Counted from the first letter of the stretch, positions 14,129-25,246 are shown. The stretch is DNA of 64,000 nt from Epiperipatus broadwayi (GCA_028023455.1 JAQFVV010012498.1:2947001-3011000); one strand, 5' to 3'. Numbers and translations: made by a program. The notes: generated from the sequence alone by a model not told the origin.

Positions 14129-14172
14129 CTTTCACTGATGATAGCAAATAGCTTGAAATCATGATCTGAAAG
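14129..14172 (+). ncRNA. Hammerhead ribozyme A3
   Basis: Plus-strand copy: CUUUCA (14129-14134), CUGAUGA (14135-14141), stem II segment to 14154, GAA (14155-14157), AUCAUGAU (14158-14165), C17 at 14166, UGAAAG (14167-14172). The core is intact, with the same fold as A1. Confidence 0.85.
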
Positions 14173-14524
14173 CGGAATTAAAGTTAGAGATAGTGAATGC
14201 TTGCTCTGACATTTATGTAAACATACACTTGATGGTGTTTTTGGTGGAACACCATCTGTTGACATAAATACAAGCGTTAGCAAGTTTTAACTTGTTTTTT
14301 GTTTTTCATAAATGTACCTTTGTGGTCTTTCTAGCAATGATATATATTGCAGAGGCTTCTACTATGTGGTGATGCTAAACTGATATCAGACCCATATAGC
14401 TATCTGGCTTGCTATGCTGAGTTTGAAGACATTACTTGTCTAAAAGATTCACGCTTGCAAGATGAATAGAAACTGTTTCATAAATGCTCAGAGTTTGTGT
14501 TTAGATCTAGTTTCTTATTCCTGT

Positions 14525-14568
14525 CTTTCACTGATGATTGCAAATAGCTTGAAATCATGATCTGAAAG
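14525..14568 (+). ncRNA. Hammerhead ribozyme A4
   Basis: CUUUCA (14525-14530), CUGAUGA (14531-14537), UUGC-AAATA-GCUU stem II segment, GAA (14551-14553), AUCAUGAU (14554-14561), C17 at 14562, UGAAAG (14563-14568). The A to U change in the 5' side of stem II leaves GC/GC pairing only. The core is intact. Confidence 0.85.
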
Positions 14569-14721
14569 TGTAATTAAAGTTAGAGATAGTGAATGCGTGC
14601 TCTGACATTTATGTAAACATACGCTTGACGGTGTTTTTGGTAGAACGCCATCTGTTGACATAAATAAAAGTGTTAGCAAGTTTTTAACTTTTTTTTTGTT
14701 TTTCACATATATATATATATA

Positions 14722-17479
14722 GGTTTGCACTCATCATTTCATTACTATTTTATAATTGTATTGATCCACTAGCAAATCATTATGTTCTTTGAAACTTTGC
14801 AAATTTGTTAATCTTATTTTTGGCACTTATATATGTAAATTCCTCAGGCATGTACATATGTATATCTACATTTTTCTTAAGCAAGTATTTCAAAATTGTC
14901 TTGTAAACTTTCAGAGTGCTACAGCAAATGATGAATTTTATTAAGTTATTGTAAAGTTTCTAAAAATAATTAAGTTTTTTCTGAGTGTAAATATATTTTT
15001 ATCTATCCTCTTATCATATTGTTTACTCTAAAATATGTATATTACATAAAATAAAAAATAATTATTGTAAAAAATGCTATAAAATGTAGTACTCATTATG
15101 GTGATCAATACATACATAAGAACAAAAGAATAAAGATTTTCCATGTCAATGCAGAGAGTATTTGTACCATTTGTCCATTGATATAATTTTATGAAGTGTC
15201 TAAACTTACCATGATATCTCTTTGAGGAGTGCCAAAACATGAAACCATGGTCAGGGGTTTGGGGAGGGGTTCATGACAGAGATATTTTAAGTGCTGGCTT
15301 TGGCTAAGCATTTATCACAAAGCTTATAGAGGAGTTGGCAATCCTCATTGTTTATAACTTACAAGCTTAAGAGATAGGGTCATGTGATCTATGACTTATT
15401 TTGAGTATTTATAATCTTAAATACTATTGTAATAGACTACACTCACATTTATCTTTGTAATTCTGAGAAAGGTATCATTTTTTTGTTAGAGTCTCATCTT
15501 TCTTTTACAAAATAAAATAGCATTTCCAACAATATGTCTTACTAGGATTTTAGTCTAAAAATAAAATTTCTAAAATATTATTACAAAACAACTTTTATAT
15601 ATCTTTTAAAATAATAAAAAATATATAATAATACACTTGGTTTATTTTTAAAACATTAATATACACATTATCTATTTAACAAGCATTACATCTAAATTAT
15701 TTCAACTCAAAATCAATACATGCACTTATTAAAACAATTACAAATATGTGAAAATGTAATCATTGTTTAACTATTTACACCTCTATTAAATATAGAGATA
15801 TGCAATATTATTTTAACTCTAACAAAATGTATGTTTTTAAATTGAAGTGACCTTTAAAATAAGATGTCAAATCTATCATTTAATATTTTTTAAAGATAAA
15901 ATAGAAAGAAAATCACAAATTGTTATTTGTACATTAATGAGCTTTATATTAACTTAAGATTAGATATAATAAGATAAAATTAGATAAAATATAATAAGAT
16001 AAAATTAGATAAAATATCACTTGTGAGTTTCACAATCAACAACTTATAAAATAAATAACCCCTAACAGTAATCTTTTTACATTCAAGGACTGACCAAGAT
16101 GGTGCAATGCATACAATTGAAATGCTTGGCCAATTTCAAAATTTAATTTGTATGTCAGTTGGTTAGACAAATTTAATTGTAATCCAGATTGTGCTTTTTT
16201 ATTCAAGTTGTGCTTTGGAGTGCAGTATTATGTAATGGAACAGTATAAAACTAGGATGGGCAAGAGAGGTTTTTCTATGCCCTACAGATTTGTTACACCA
16301 AATTGTAATGGTACATGTGCAAAAATAAGAGAATATATATAGGTGAATTTTTTAAAATGATATTATGTATAAATTTGTTCTTATATTAATGCTTTGTAAG
16401 GTCTGTACTCATAGATTATAATTGTGCAAGAAGTGGCTTGTAAATTGAATAATAGTTAAATGACAAACAAGAAATTTGACAAGTTTTGTAGCAAACTCTA
16501 ATGGTAATTAATAAAGGAATGTGGTAGCCTTTGAAATAAATATAAGAATGTATCAAGTTTTATTGTTTTTCTATACTTTATTACTCACTTTCATGATTTA
16601 TTATTAAAATTCATTAATGAAACTTGATCATTTGCTAAATCTGAAATAGAACCAAAGAGGATATTTTATTGAATCTGAAATATATTTACAAATCAACAAA
16701 ATATACAGAATTTATTTAGTATCTAAATTCATTAATATTAAATAATAGAGCTGTTTATTGAAGTTTGTACAAATAATCAGTAACATTTTAATATTGTCAA
16801 GGTAAAACAATTATATTATCAAAATCAAGTATAGCACTATGATCAATACATGTAAGCAAGTGCCATGACTCCAAAATGAAAATAAATTGCACAAAGTCAC
16901 TTGAAATAAAACAATTGGTTCATCTTTCATTTATAATATATATTTTATTTTTTTTTAAAAAATGACAACAATAATATAAAATAACAAAACAAAACATCTA
17001 TTTCTTAAGTTTCTCAACTGATTTCAATGAAACCCATGTTGAGTGATAATTGATAATAATATATTTGTTGAAAGTGCATTTATGTTAAAATGAAGACCAT
17101 TTATGTCCTAAGACTAAATAAAGCATAATAATAATAATTCTTGCATATATTTAAATAATTCTAGATTAGAGTTTCATTCTTTGGTTAGAATTACATTAAC
17201 TTCTCAATTAACAAAATATGACAGAATTTTCTTCATACTATTCTAGATATATCTGTTCTTTTAAGCTACACTTCCCTTTTCTGGAACACTCAAATATAAA
17301 TAATCTTTAAGATTACAACTTTTGTTTATCAAACAGTCTTTAAATATGGCAAAATTAATCTACATCAATCTAACTTCATAAAAACTAGCAGAGATTTTAT
17401 CATTATATTATAGTGACTTTGACAGATACATTTTTATAATAAGTTCTTACAAACACAAAATGAATCTCTATGATTAGAC

Positions 17480-17525
<46 letters not shown>

Positions 17526-17540
17526 GTCTATATGCTATTG

Positions 17541-17582
<42 letters not shown>

Positions 17583-18141
17583 CAATAGCAAAAACACCCT
17601 TTAAAGTATCTTATGATTACTAAATAGCTGCATGTTACAAGCAAAAAAAATATATACACTTTTGTGCTAATAAACTTATCAATTCTTTTAACATTTAAAA
17701 TGATCTTCGTGATAGCATAAACAATGATAAAAATTATCTACTGTATTTATTATATACATATACTATGTTAGATTAATGTGTGTGTTATAATTAAAAGAAA
17801 ATATAACAATAATACGTGTTAAAGAGTTCTAATATTTCATGAAATACTAAAGAAAAAAATGACAAGAAAATAACAAATGTGTATGCTTTCAATTTTAAAT
17901 GTTAATTATACTCGATTGATCTCATATACTTTCTTATTGTTATTAATACAAACAGTTACTTGAATAGTTTTGTCTGACCAAGTTTTGACTCTATTAATAT
18001 GCTTATAAACCCTTCAATTTATTATCATGTGAATTGTTTTGAATAGTTTAAATTGGTTTAGAAATATTATTTCTGCACATCTGGTTGATATGGATTGATA
18101 AAAGTGATCAGAATTATTTTGAAAGGCTTCAGAAAATTATC
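14722..18141. other. AT-rich sequence without recognisable genes
   Basis: I see no supported gene. A 30-bp segment is tandemly duplicated near 15960-16017 (ATAATAAGATAAAATTAGAT units). The open stretch at 16148-16342 is discussed under rejected items. (TA)n hairpins at 17476-17588 are listed separately. Confidence 0.55.
17476..17590. repeat. Two adjacent (TA)n palindromes
   Basis: AGACATGTATATA at about 17476 pairs with TATATACATGTCT ending near 17530. Directly after, GCTATTGTAATATAT at about 17534 pairs with ATATATTACAATAGC ending near 17589. Two neighbouring TA tracts thus each have unique flanks that are inverted copies, and each could form a hairpin or cruciform. Confidence 0.85.
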
Positions 18142-18935
18142 TGGTTACTTAATACAATTTTTTTTACAGATGCATGCTTGTTGATGATCTTTTGTCTGGT
18201 GGGCAATAATAGATATAGGCCAACAGGGATTAAGCTATCAGGTAATTAATTTTCTTTACTCATGCATCTTGTGATCCATATTTAGTTCAAACTGAATTGT
18301 TTTATTTTTAGATGAATAAGATAAATTAGCAAGAATAAAAGTTTTTCCAGTTTTTCGTATTCAGAAAAAGTAATAATAATAAAAATATGAAAAGGTTAAA
18401 ATCTATACAAGTGAATTTATTTTTATTCAGAGAAAAGAGATTTGTTATTTACACATATTATTTATTTTTTTGTATTTTAAACTGTTTATATCTCTTTTAA
18501 TTATTTATATATATTTGTAAAACAATTATAAAATTTCAAAGAAACAGTTTAAAAAATTAACTGACATAGGAATTAACAATAGAGTGAAACTGAATATTTC
18601 ACAAGAGGACATAAAGATAAAAATAATATAGAAATCAATGATATAATAATGGGAAAAGATAAAAAAAGACAGTACTTTTGTTTTTTTTATTATTAATTTT
18701 TTTCTACATAGAAGAAACTAGCATAAGTTTTATTTTGCTAATTTATCTTAGTCTTTTTAAAATAAAGAAATTCTATTTGAACTGAATATTGAACTAAAAA
18801 TGCATGAGTGAAAAAAACCCAACTAGCTGAGGTCATAATTCATCTTGGTTTATATCTAAAAGTTTCTACCAAATTAAGGATCATCAACAAGCATGCATCT
18901 GCAGGAGAAAAAGAAATTGTATTAAACAACTAACT
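18142..18935. repeat. Old inverted-repeat element, arms about 190 bp
   Basis: The left arm (about 18142-18330) and right arm (about 18738-18935) share the inverted blocks GATGCATGCTTGTTGATGAT, ATGCATGAGT, CTAATTTATCTTA and TAATACAATTT in mirrored order, with many differences between them. The 400-bp interior is AT-rich and non-coding. It could be a non-autonomous transposon or a snap-back pair of a short repeat. Divergence between the arms says it is old. Confidence 0.65.
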
Positions 18936-19917
18936 ATTCTTGTCCTGAAAGATTGAAGATACTATGATGTGAGAAGCATTTCAAATAAATTCTGATAACT
19001 TTTATTAATCCATTTCAACCTGAAGTGCAGTAATAACATTTCAAAAACAGCTTAAACTATTCTAAAAAATTCATGCACTCATGAATGGTGGGCTTCACCA
19101 GCATTTTATTAGAGGCAAGACAAGGTCAAACAGAGATGTTAAATAAATGTTTGTCTTATTAATAAAACTCTGAATATATAAGAGAAGGTTAATAGTGTAT
19201 AATTAATTTTTAAAAATTGAAGTGTATACACATTTATTATTTTCTTGTCATTTTTCCTTAGTTCTCATGAAAGATTAGATCTCCTGAATAAGTATAATTG
19301 TTATTTTTAAATCATGACACACAAATATATATTTAGCATAGCATATGTATGTAATATAATGTTAATACATTAGATAATTTTTTTTCATTATTTATGTTAA
19401 CATGAAGACTACTTTAAATTTTTAACATTTTTTTTTTTATATTTTTATTATTACAGAAGTATATACATGTTTGACTTGTGTGTGATTTCCTGTCATTCAG
19501 TAAACATGAAATGCATTTAGAGGGTCAGTTCATTCTTATAATATTTTATATATGAGTATAATAAATATGTATTCATAGAAATCCATGTCATGTTCATAAG
19601 CACTTATTATAAAAAGGTGCCTGTCAGAATCACTATAATATGATCACAAAATGCCTATTAGACTTTATGAAATTTAAACATGGTGTAGATTAATGTAGCA
19701 ATGCTTTTGCCATATTTAAAAATTGTAGATTAAATAAAAAGGATTATTTTATGTGTCTATTTGTATTTGAACTTCCCAAAAATTGAAATGTATTTCAGGA
19801 GAACACAGATGTATCTAGTATAGTCTGTAAGATGAATTTTGATATTTATTTTATTTTTAATTGAAAAGGTAATGTAATTCTACCTAAATAACAAATATCT
19901 GATCTAGAACTAATTAG
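18936..19917. other. AT-rich sequence, nothing recognised
   Basis: I found no coding, RNA or element signal here. Confidence 0.6.
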
Positions 19918-20106
19918 ATGCAGCTGCAGCAACGGCTACTGCTACTATCACTACTGCTATAACTACCACCACCATCACTGCTGCTGCCACTGAGTACCAT
20001 TGCCCCCCACTACCACCCCCACTACTACCACTTCTACTATTACTACTACTACTAGTACTATTACTAGTACTAGTAGTACTACTGCCACTACTACTACTAC
20101 TACTAC

Positions 20107-20152
<46 letters not shown>

Positions 20153-20168
20153 ATTATTATTATTATTT
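19918..20168. repeat. Compound trinucleotide microsatellite (CTG/CAC/ACT/ATT)
   Basis: The sequence runs from CAGCTGCAGCAACGGC through ACC, ACT and TAG mixtures to about 16 ATT units at 20107-20150. The Thr-rich ORF starting at 20000 is only a translation of this tract. Confidence 0.9.
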
Positions 20169-21440
20169 TAATATTATGCTGTACTTAGTCTTATGATTTA
20201 AATGGTCTTCATTTGAACATAAATGCAATCTAAACAAATATATCATTATCAAATGTCACTCAACCTCTAAGCAGTTAGAAATGGAATGAATGTCCTTGCT
20301 CTGTTATTTTAGATTCTGTTGTCATTCTACAAAAGGTAAAATACATATCATAAATGAAGATCACCCAAGTGTTTTATTTAAAGTGTCTTCATGTATTTTT
20401 TTTTTTAATTTTGGAATCACTTCACTTATCCATACAACCGGGCCATAGCGCTATACTTGATTTTGATATTTTATCCTGAGAATATTAATATACTACTGAT
20501 TACTTGTCCCAACTTCAACATGCAGCTATAGTATTTAATATTAATGAATTAAGATGTTACATAAATTGTTTATATTTAGTTCGTTTGTAAATAAAGTTTA
20601 GATTGAATAAAGTGATCTCTTTGTTTTTATTTTGTATTTAGTCAAGTTTCATTAGTGAATTTTAATGTTAAACCATGAAAGTAAGCAATTAATGCATGCC
20701 CTCATGGGAAAAAATTAAAACCTACAAAAATATTTACAATGGACTGTAGATAGTTACAGCTACAATTGTATATGTTAAAAAAACACTGTCTATTTATTAG
20801 TCTGTTATTCCTTATCCTAACTAATTAATTATCTTAAATTTTATTTTATGACCTCTTAGCATATATTCAATTCTAACAAAATATATTTTATTATGATTGG
20901 AAACAGCCTATTCAACATCATTCTTGAAAGTATCTTTTGCTGTAGTGAACAATAAAGACATTCCATGATAATCACTGCAATTTTGCCTATTCTCATTGCT
21001 TTTAAAATTGATACAATAAAATTTTTAAAGATAGGATTGCATAACTTTATGGGCCCCTATATTTTTTAAAAAATTCAATATTTTGGAAGCTACATTATCA
21101 CCATCATATTTTTAAACCTTCTCCAGATTTTTCATCAGAACAATAGACTCCATTTTTGAGATTACAAAAAACTGTTTTGATTTCACTATGTGTGATACAT
21201 TTATTCAGATTTGAAAGATCATTAATGAATATATCATTAATAGTTGTCATCTCAATCATTGTATCATTATTAAAAAAATAATTAAAATACTCATTCCATC
21301 TGTTTAAAACAGGGATAGACAACAGTCAGCCTTCAGGCTACATCTGGCCAATGATGATATTGAATCTGGTTCACCCGTAAAGGCCTAAATATAGAAAATC
21401 CATACCTGACTGCATTTGCTGTAAACTGCAATCTCTAAGC
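20169..21440. other. AT-rich sequence, nothing recognised
   Basis: No supported gene. The minus-strand stretch at 21104-21322 (SIPVLNRWNEYFNYFFNND) resembles the RRWVEYFENLLN-type segment upstream of the RT domain in some LINEs. It may therefore be a LINE trace, but it is too short for me to call. Confidence 0.5.
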
Positions 21441-21453
21441 CTATCACTCATAT
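21441..21453. repeat. Target-site duplication of PLE-A, left copy
   Basis: CTATCACTCATAT, identical to 25234-25246. The flanking bases differ on both sides. Confidence 0.8.
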
Positions 21454-21587
21454 TGTTTTTCTGAAGGTTTGTGATGATGGTGTTCTAGCTGTATTTTTAT
21501 ATTGGACTATTTCCATCATCTAATATGTGTGTTGAATGTCTTTAGAAAAGTTTAATTTTTAGTTAAATATTCCAAATGCATTCAACT

Positions 21588-21735
21588 GTTAGTAATATCA
21601 CAGCAAACAGGTTAGTATATGCACCAACTGTTAGTAATATCACAGCAAACAAATGTTAATAATATCACAGCAAACAGGTTAGTATATGCACTAACTGTTA
21701 GTAATATCACAGCAAACAGGTTAGTATATGCACAA
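21588..21735 (-). repeat. Short tandem repeat in the PLE-A 3' region, left arm
   Basis: Three and a half units of about 42 bp share GTTAGTAATATCACAGCAAA and GGTTAGTATATGCAC. The same array lies inverted at 24987-25134. It sits between the ribozyme-like motif and the element's 3' terminus. Confidence 0.9.
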
Positions 21736-21773
21736 CATTTCGAGAGGTATTTTTCTCCCCTCTTCTTCAGGTG
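21731..21773 (-). ncRNA. Hammerhead-like motif of PLE-A, left copy
   Basis: Minus-strand order matches the right-arm motif: CAC, CUGAAGA, a stem II of GAGGGG with CCUCUC, GAA, a four-base stem III (here AUGU where the right arm has ACGU), U17, GUG. The ACGU to AUGU change looks like CpG decay. See the right-arm entry for the fold. Confidence 0.5.
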
Positions 21774-21805
21774 TTGCTGGCCTGACCAGTGACAGTACTA
21801 GCATG

Positions 21806-21874
21806 GGATTCGAACCTGGGTCCTTAGATTCTTGATTATTGAAATTTAAGGTAACGCTCTAACCAACTGAGCCA
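21806..21874 (-). ncRNA. tRNA-like module in PLE-A 3' region, left copy
   Basis: On the minus strand an A-box TGGCTCAGTTGG (21863-21874) and a B-box GGTTCGAATCC (21806-21816) lie 46 bp apart, as in the right-arm copy. Confidence 0.75.
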
Positions 21875-21912
21875 TCCTGCCAAAGGCAACAGTATGTAGT
21901 AATTTCATATAC

Positions 21913-23845
21913 TTATCTATGAGGTTCCTCCTGATTTCTCCACTTTTTCCTCAGAGCAAAGTTGATTAGTGGTTTCCATACATTATGTATAGTCACACTA
22001 GGTTGGCTTATGGGATTTTTTGCCATTGTCATGTGAGCAGCTTCTTTAAATTTTCTTCTTTGTACCTTTTCTTCTTTATCCAATATTTTTGTATTTTCCC
22101 AATTGAACGTATGTTCATTGGTCCATACATGGTCTGCTACCTTAGACACATCTGTTTTCTCTCTTCTAATCATCAGTTTATGTTCTTGCAAGCGCTTTTG
22201 AATGGGATGGCTGGTCTCACCAATATATGTTCTTCCACATTCACATGGTATTTCATAGATGCAGTTTTTTCTTTGCAGCATTTCAAGTTTAGGCTTTGTA
22301 GATGTTAGAATTCCTCGTAGTGTGGTATGGCTCTGAAAAGCTGTTCTGATGTTATACTGATTGCAGATTTTCCTTAATTTGTCTGCTATTTTTGGAATGT
22401 ATGGATACACTACAGTACCAATAATTGTCTTTTCTCTTGATGGTTCTTTTTGTTGTCTATTTAATGTTTTCTTAATAACAGCTGATGGATAACCATTTTT
22501 CTTAAGAGTTTGTTCTATATAGATCTTTTCTTTTTCCAAATCACCAGTTTCTGAACAAACTTCTTTTGCTCTGTTCCACAGTGATAGTATAACTCCATGT
22601 TTTGTGTTTCTGGTGTGATTAGATGTATAGGCTAGGTATTTTCCTGTATGTGTAGGTTTTCGGTAAACTGTAGTTTTGATTTTGCCATGAGGGAGTCTTG
22701 TCACAAGAACATCTAAGAATGCCAATTTTTGTTCTTGTTCTGGTTCTATTGTGAATTTAATTGAAGGGGATATGTTGTTGATGTGTGTCCAGAAAGTTTG
22801 TAGCAATGCTTCACCATGTGGCCATACAACAAATGTATCATCCACATAGCGAAGCCAAACTTTAGGTGGATAAGGAGTAGTTTTTATGGCTGTGGTTTCA
22901 AGTTCTTCCATGTAAATATTGCTAATCAGGGGAGACAATGGTGAGCCCATAGCCATTCCTTGATTTTGTTGGAAGAATTCTGTGTTATATTGAAAGTAGG
23001 TTGTTTTTATACAGAATGTTAATAGTTCCATTATGCTATCAATAGGAAGAGCTGTTCTGGTTTGTAAACTATTATCATCATTTAATTTTTTTCCTTACAA
23101 TAGACAATGCTTCTTCACATGGTACATTTGTGAATAAACTTTCCACATCAAAGCTTACCAGTAAGTCAGTTCTTTCAATTTTCATGTTCTTGATTAATTC
23201 TACAAAGTGTCTAGAATCCCTGACAAATGATTGGGTCTTGCATGCCAAAGGACTTAGAACTTTGAGAAGAAATCTTGCCAAATTCTGGCAAGGTGAATCT
23301 CTAGAACTAACAATAGGTCGTAATGGAACATGATCCTTATGGATTTTAGGTAGACCATAAAGATGAGGAATTTTGCTGAAATATGATGTTATTTTACTCT
23401 TTTCTGAATCAGTGAAGTACTTGCGATGCTTTCTGAGTAATGCTTGTAACTTTGTTTCCGTACTTGGTATCGGATCTTTTGCCACTTTTCTATATTGGCC
23501 AGCTGTGAGGAGTTCTTGTATTTTGTTGTCATAATCAGTTGTATCCATTACAACTGTTGCATTGCCTTTGTCAGCAGGGAGAATAATTATAGATTTATCT
23601 GCTTTGAGAGATTTAATTGCTTTCCTCTCCCCATAGGATATGTTTGACTGCAATTTTTGTTGCTTGTCAAGTGTTCTTTTTATTCTCCAGCGCAATTCTG
23701 CTGCTTCTTCTAAAGGCAATTTTTGAGTGACTTCCTCAGTGGCTGCCATTATATCTAATAAGGGGATATTAGATGGTGTTACAGCAAAGTTTAATCCTCT
23801 TTCAAGAACAGAAATTTCAGTATCTGTTAGATGTTTAGAACTACT
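21913..23845 (-). pseudogene. PLE-A reverse transcriptase/GIY-YIG protein, longer copy, one frameshift
   Basis: The protein copies PLE RNA and nicks target DNA. The N-terminal part (23845 down to 23078) shows the PADKGN block, GLPKIHK, LRPIVSS and motif A SFDVESLFTNVP. The C-terminal part (23031-21913, 372 residues) starts before MGSPLSPLISNIY and has the intact active site YVDD (residues 62-65) and the FLDVLV block. It then has CIYEIP-C-x-C with TYIGET (257-273), RLQEH, and a histidine-asparagine tail region typical of GIY-YIG domains. The two parts are separated by a single extra A in an A7 run (23086-23092 on the opposite strand). The 5' end is lost at the palindrome junction 23845/23846; the first 20 residues of the open stretch beyond it are antisense of the other arm. 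Confidence 0.93.
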
Positions 23846-24809
23846 CCTTATCCACCTAAAGTTTGGCTTCGCTATGTGGATGATACATTTGTTGTATGGC
23901 CACATGGTGAAGCATTGCTACAAACTTTCTGGACACACATCAACAACATATCCCCTTCAATTAAATTTACAATAGAACCAGAACAAGAACAAAAATTGGC
24001 ATTCTTAGATGTTCTTGTAACAAGACTCCCTCATGGCAAAATCAAAACTACAGTTTACCGAAAACCTACACATACAGGAAAATACCTAGCCTATACATCT
24101 AATCACACCAGAAACACAAAACATGGAGTTATACTATCACTGTGGAACAGAGCAAAAGAAGTTTGTTCAGAAACTGGTGATTTGGAAAAAGAAAAGATCT
24201 ATATAGAACAAACTCTTAAGAAAAATGGTTATCCATCAGCTGTTATTAAGAAAACATTAAATAGACAACAAAAAGAACCATCAAGAGAAAAGACAATTAT
24301 TGGTACTGTAGTGTATCCATACATTCCAAAAATAGCAGACAAATTAAGGAAAATCTGCAATCAGTATAACATCAGAACAGCTTTCCAGAGCCATACCACA
24401 CTATGAGGAATTCTAACATCTACAAAGCCTAAACTTGAAATGCTGCAAAGAAAAAAACTGCATCTATGAAATACCATGTGAATGTGGAAGAACATATATT
24501 GGTGAGACCAGCCATCCCATTCAAAAGCGCTTGCAAGAACATAAACTGATGATTAGAAGAGAGAAAACAGATGTGTCTAAGGTAGCAGACCATGTATGGA
24601 CCAATGAACATACGTTCAATTGGGAAAATACAAAAATATTGGATAAAGAAGAAAAGGTACAAAGAAGAAAATTTAAAGAAGCTGCTCACATGACAATGGC
24701 AAAAAATCCCATAAGCCAACCTAGTGTGACTATACATAATGTATGGAAACCACTAATCAACTTTGCTCTGAGGAAAAAGTGGAGAAATCAGGAGGAACCT
24801 CATAGATAA
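23846..24809 (+). pseudogene. PLE-A reverse transcriptase/GIY-YIG protein, shorter inverted copy
   Basis: This copy begins inside the RT domain just before WLRYVDDTFVVW and runs to the same stop as the left copy. Compared with the left arm it has a CGA to TGA nonsense change at about 24405, which looks like CpG deamination. It also has one extra A in the run 24451-24457. The GIY-YIG part (CIYEIPCECGRTYIGET) is otherwise complete. Lacking the RT N-terminus, it could not have been made as a separate active element. Confidence 0.93.
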
Positions 24810-24847
24810 GTATATGAAATTACTACATACTGTTGCCTTTGGCAGGA

Positions 24848-24916
24848 TGGCTCAGTTGGTTAGAGCGTTACCTTAAATTTCAATAATCAAGAATCTAAGG
24901 ACCCAGGTTCGAATCC
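24848..24916 (+). ncRNA. tRNA-like module in PLE-A 3' region, right copy
   Basis: A perfect A-box TGGCTCAGTTGG (24848-24859) and a perfect B-box GGTTCGAATCC (24906-24916) lie 46 bp apart. Between them CCTTA and TAAGG (24871-24900) can pair like an anticodon stem with an enlarged loop. No acceptor stem forms from the flanks, so this is a tRNA-derived pol III promoter-like module, not a working tRNA. It lies 39 bp after the ORF stop. Confidence 0.8.
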
Positions 24917-24948
24917 CATGCTAGTACTGTCACTGGTCAGGCCAGCAA

Positions 24949-24991
24949 CACCTGAAGAAGAGGGGAGAAAAATACCTCTCGAAACGTTGTG
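24949..24991 (+). ncRNA. Hammerhead-like motif of PLE-A, right copy
   Basis: In order: CAC, CUGAAGA (24952-24958, fits CUGANGA), a bulged A, a 6-bp stem GAGGGG/CCUCUC, GAA (24981-24983), minimal palindromic stem III ACGU (24984-24987), U17 (24988), and GUG pairing with the first CAC. This is the minimal hammerhead layout known from PLEs. Stem I is only 3 bp and a base is bulged next to stem II, so activity is uncertain. Confidence 0.6.
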
Positions 24992-25134
24992 CATATACTA
25001 ACCTGTTTGCTGTGATATTACTAACAGTTAGTGCATATACTAACCTGTTTGCTGTGATATTATTAACATTTGTTTGCTGTGATATTACTAACAGTTGGTG
25101 CATATACTAACCTGTTTGCTGTGATATTACTAAC
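24987..25134 (+). repeat. Short tandem repeat in the PLE-A 3' region, right arm
   Basis: Mirror copy of 21588-21735, with the same about 42-bp units and the same partial unit, confirming that the array existed before the palindrome formed. Confidence 0.9.
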
Positions 25135-25233
25135 AGTTGAATGCATTTGGAATATTTAACTAAAAATTAAACTTTTCTAAAGACATTCAACACACATATT
25201 AGATGATGGAAATAGTCCAATATAAAAATACAG

Positions 25234-25246
25234 CTATCACTCATAT
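25234..25246. repeat. Target-site duplication of PLE-A, right copy
   Basis: CTATCACTCATAT, identical to 21441-21453. It overlaps the last two arm bases (25234-25235). Confidence 0.8.

Larger units (their letters stand above)
13425..14712. mobile_element. Retrozyme-like family A: inverted 2+2 array of about 397-bp units with hammerhead ribozymes
   Basis: Two tandem units on the minus strand (about 13425-14066) face two tandem units on the plus strand (about 14069-14712). The predicted cleavage sites are 398 bp apart in the minus pair and 396 bp apart in the plus pair. Each unit has one hammerhead with conserved core and three stems. The units have no coding capacity. Tandem non-coding monomers of this size, each with one HHR whose stem III is minimal and palindromic, are what is known of animal retrozymes, which replicate through circular RNA. 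The array is bordered by (TA)n on both sides. Related units lie at 53223 and 63090. Confidence 0.85.
21441..25246. mobile_element. PLE-A: young Penelope-like element in a head-to-head palindrome
   Basis: The left arm (21487-22876) and right arm (23846-25235) are near-identical inverted copies, each exactly 1390 bp. They enclose a 969-bp single-copy segment that continues the left element toward its 5' side. A 13-bp direct repeat CTATCACTCATAT flanks the whole (21441-21453, 25234-25246), consistent with one insertion event and target-site duplication. The left copy has 33 extra bases between the duplication and the arm. Both 3' ends point outward. The element encodes RT plus GIY-YIG, the pair that defines canonical PLEs. 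Confidence 0.92.

Noticed and set aside
16148-16342. 64-codon cysteine-containing ORF
   Set aside because: No family recognised, no splice or start context, and length is within chance for this base composition.
21985-22308. Plus-strand 107-codon ORF and its twin at 24429-24737
   Set aside because: Antisense shadow of the PLE-A GIY-YIG coding region.
23831-23905. Start of the minus-strand PLE-A ORF (residues 1-20) as the protein N-terminus
   Set aside because: These residues are the antisense of the other arm's active-site region, read through the palindrome junction.
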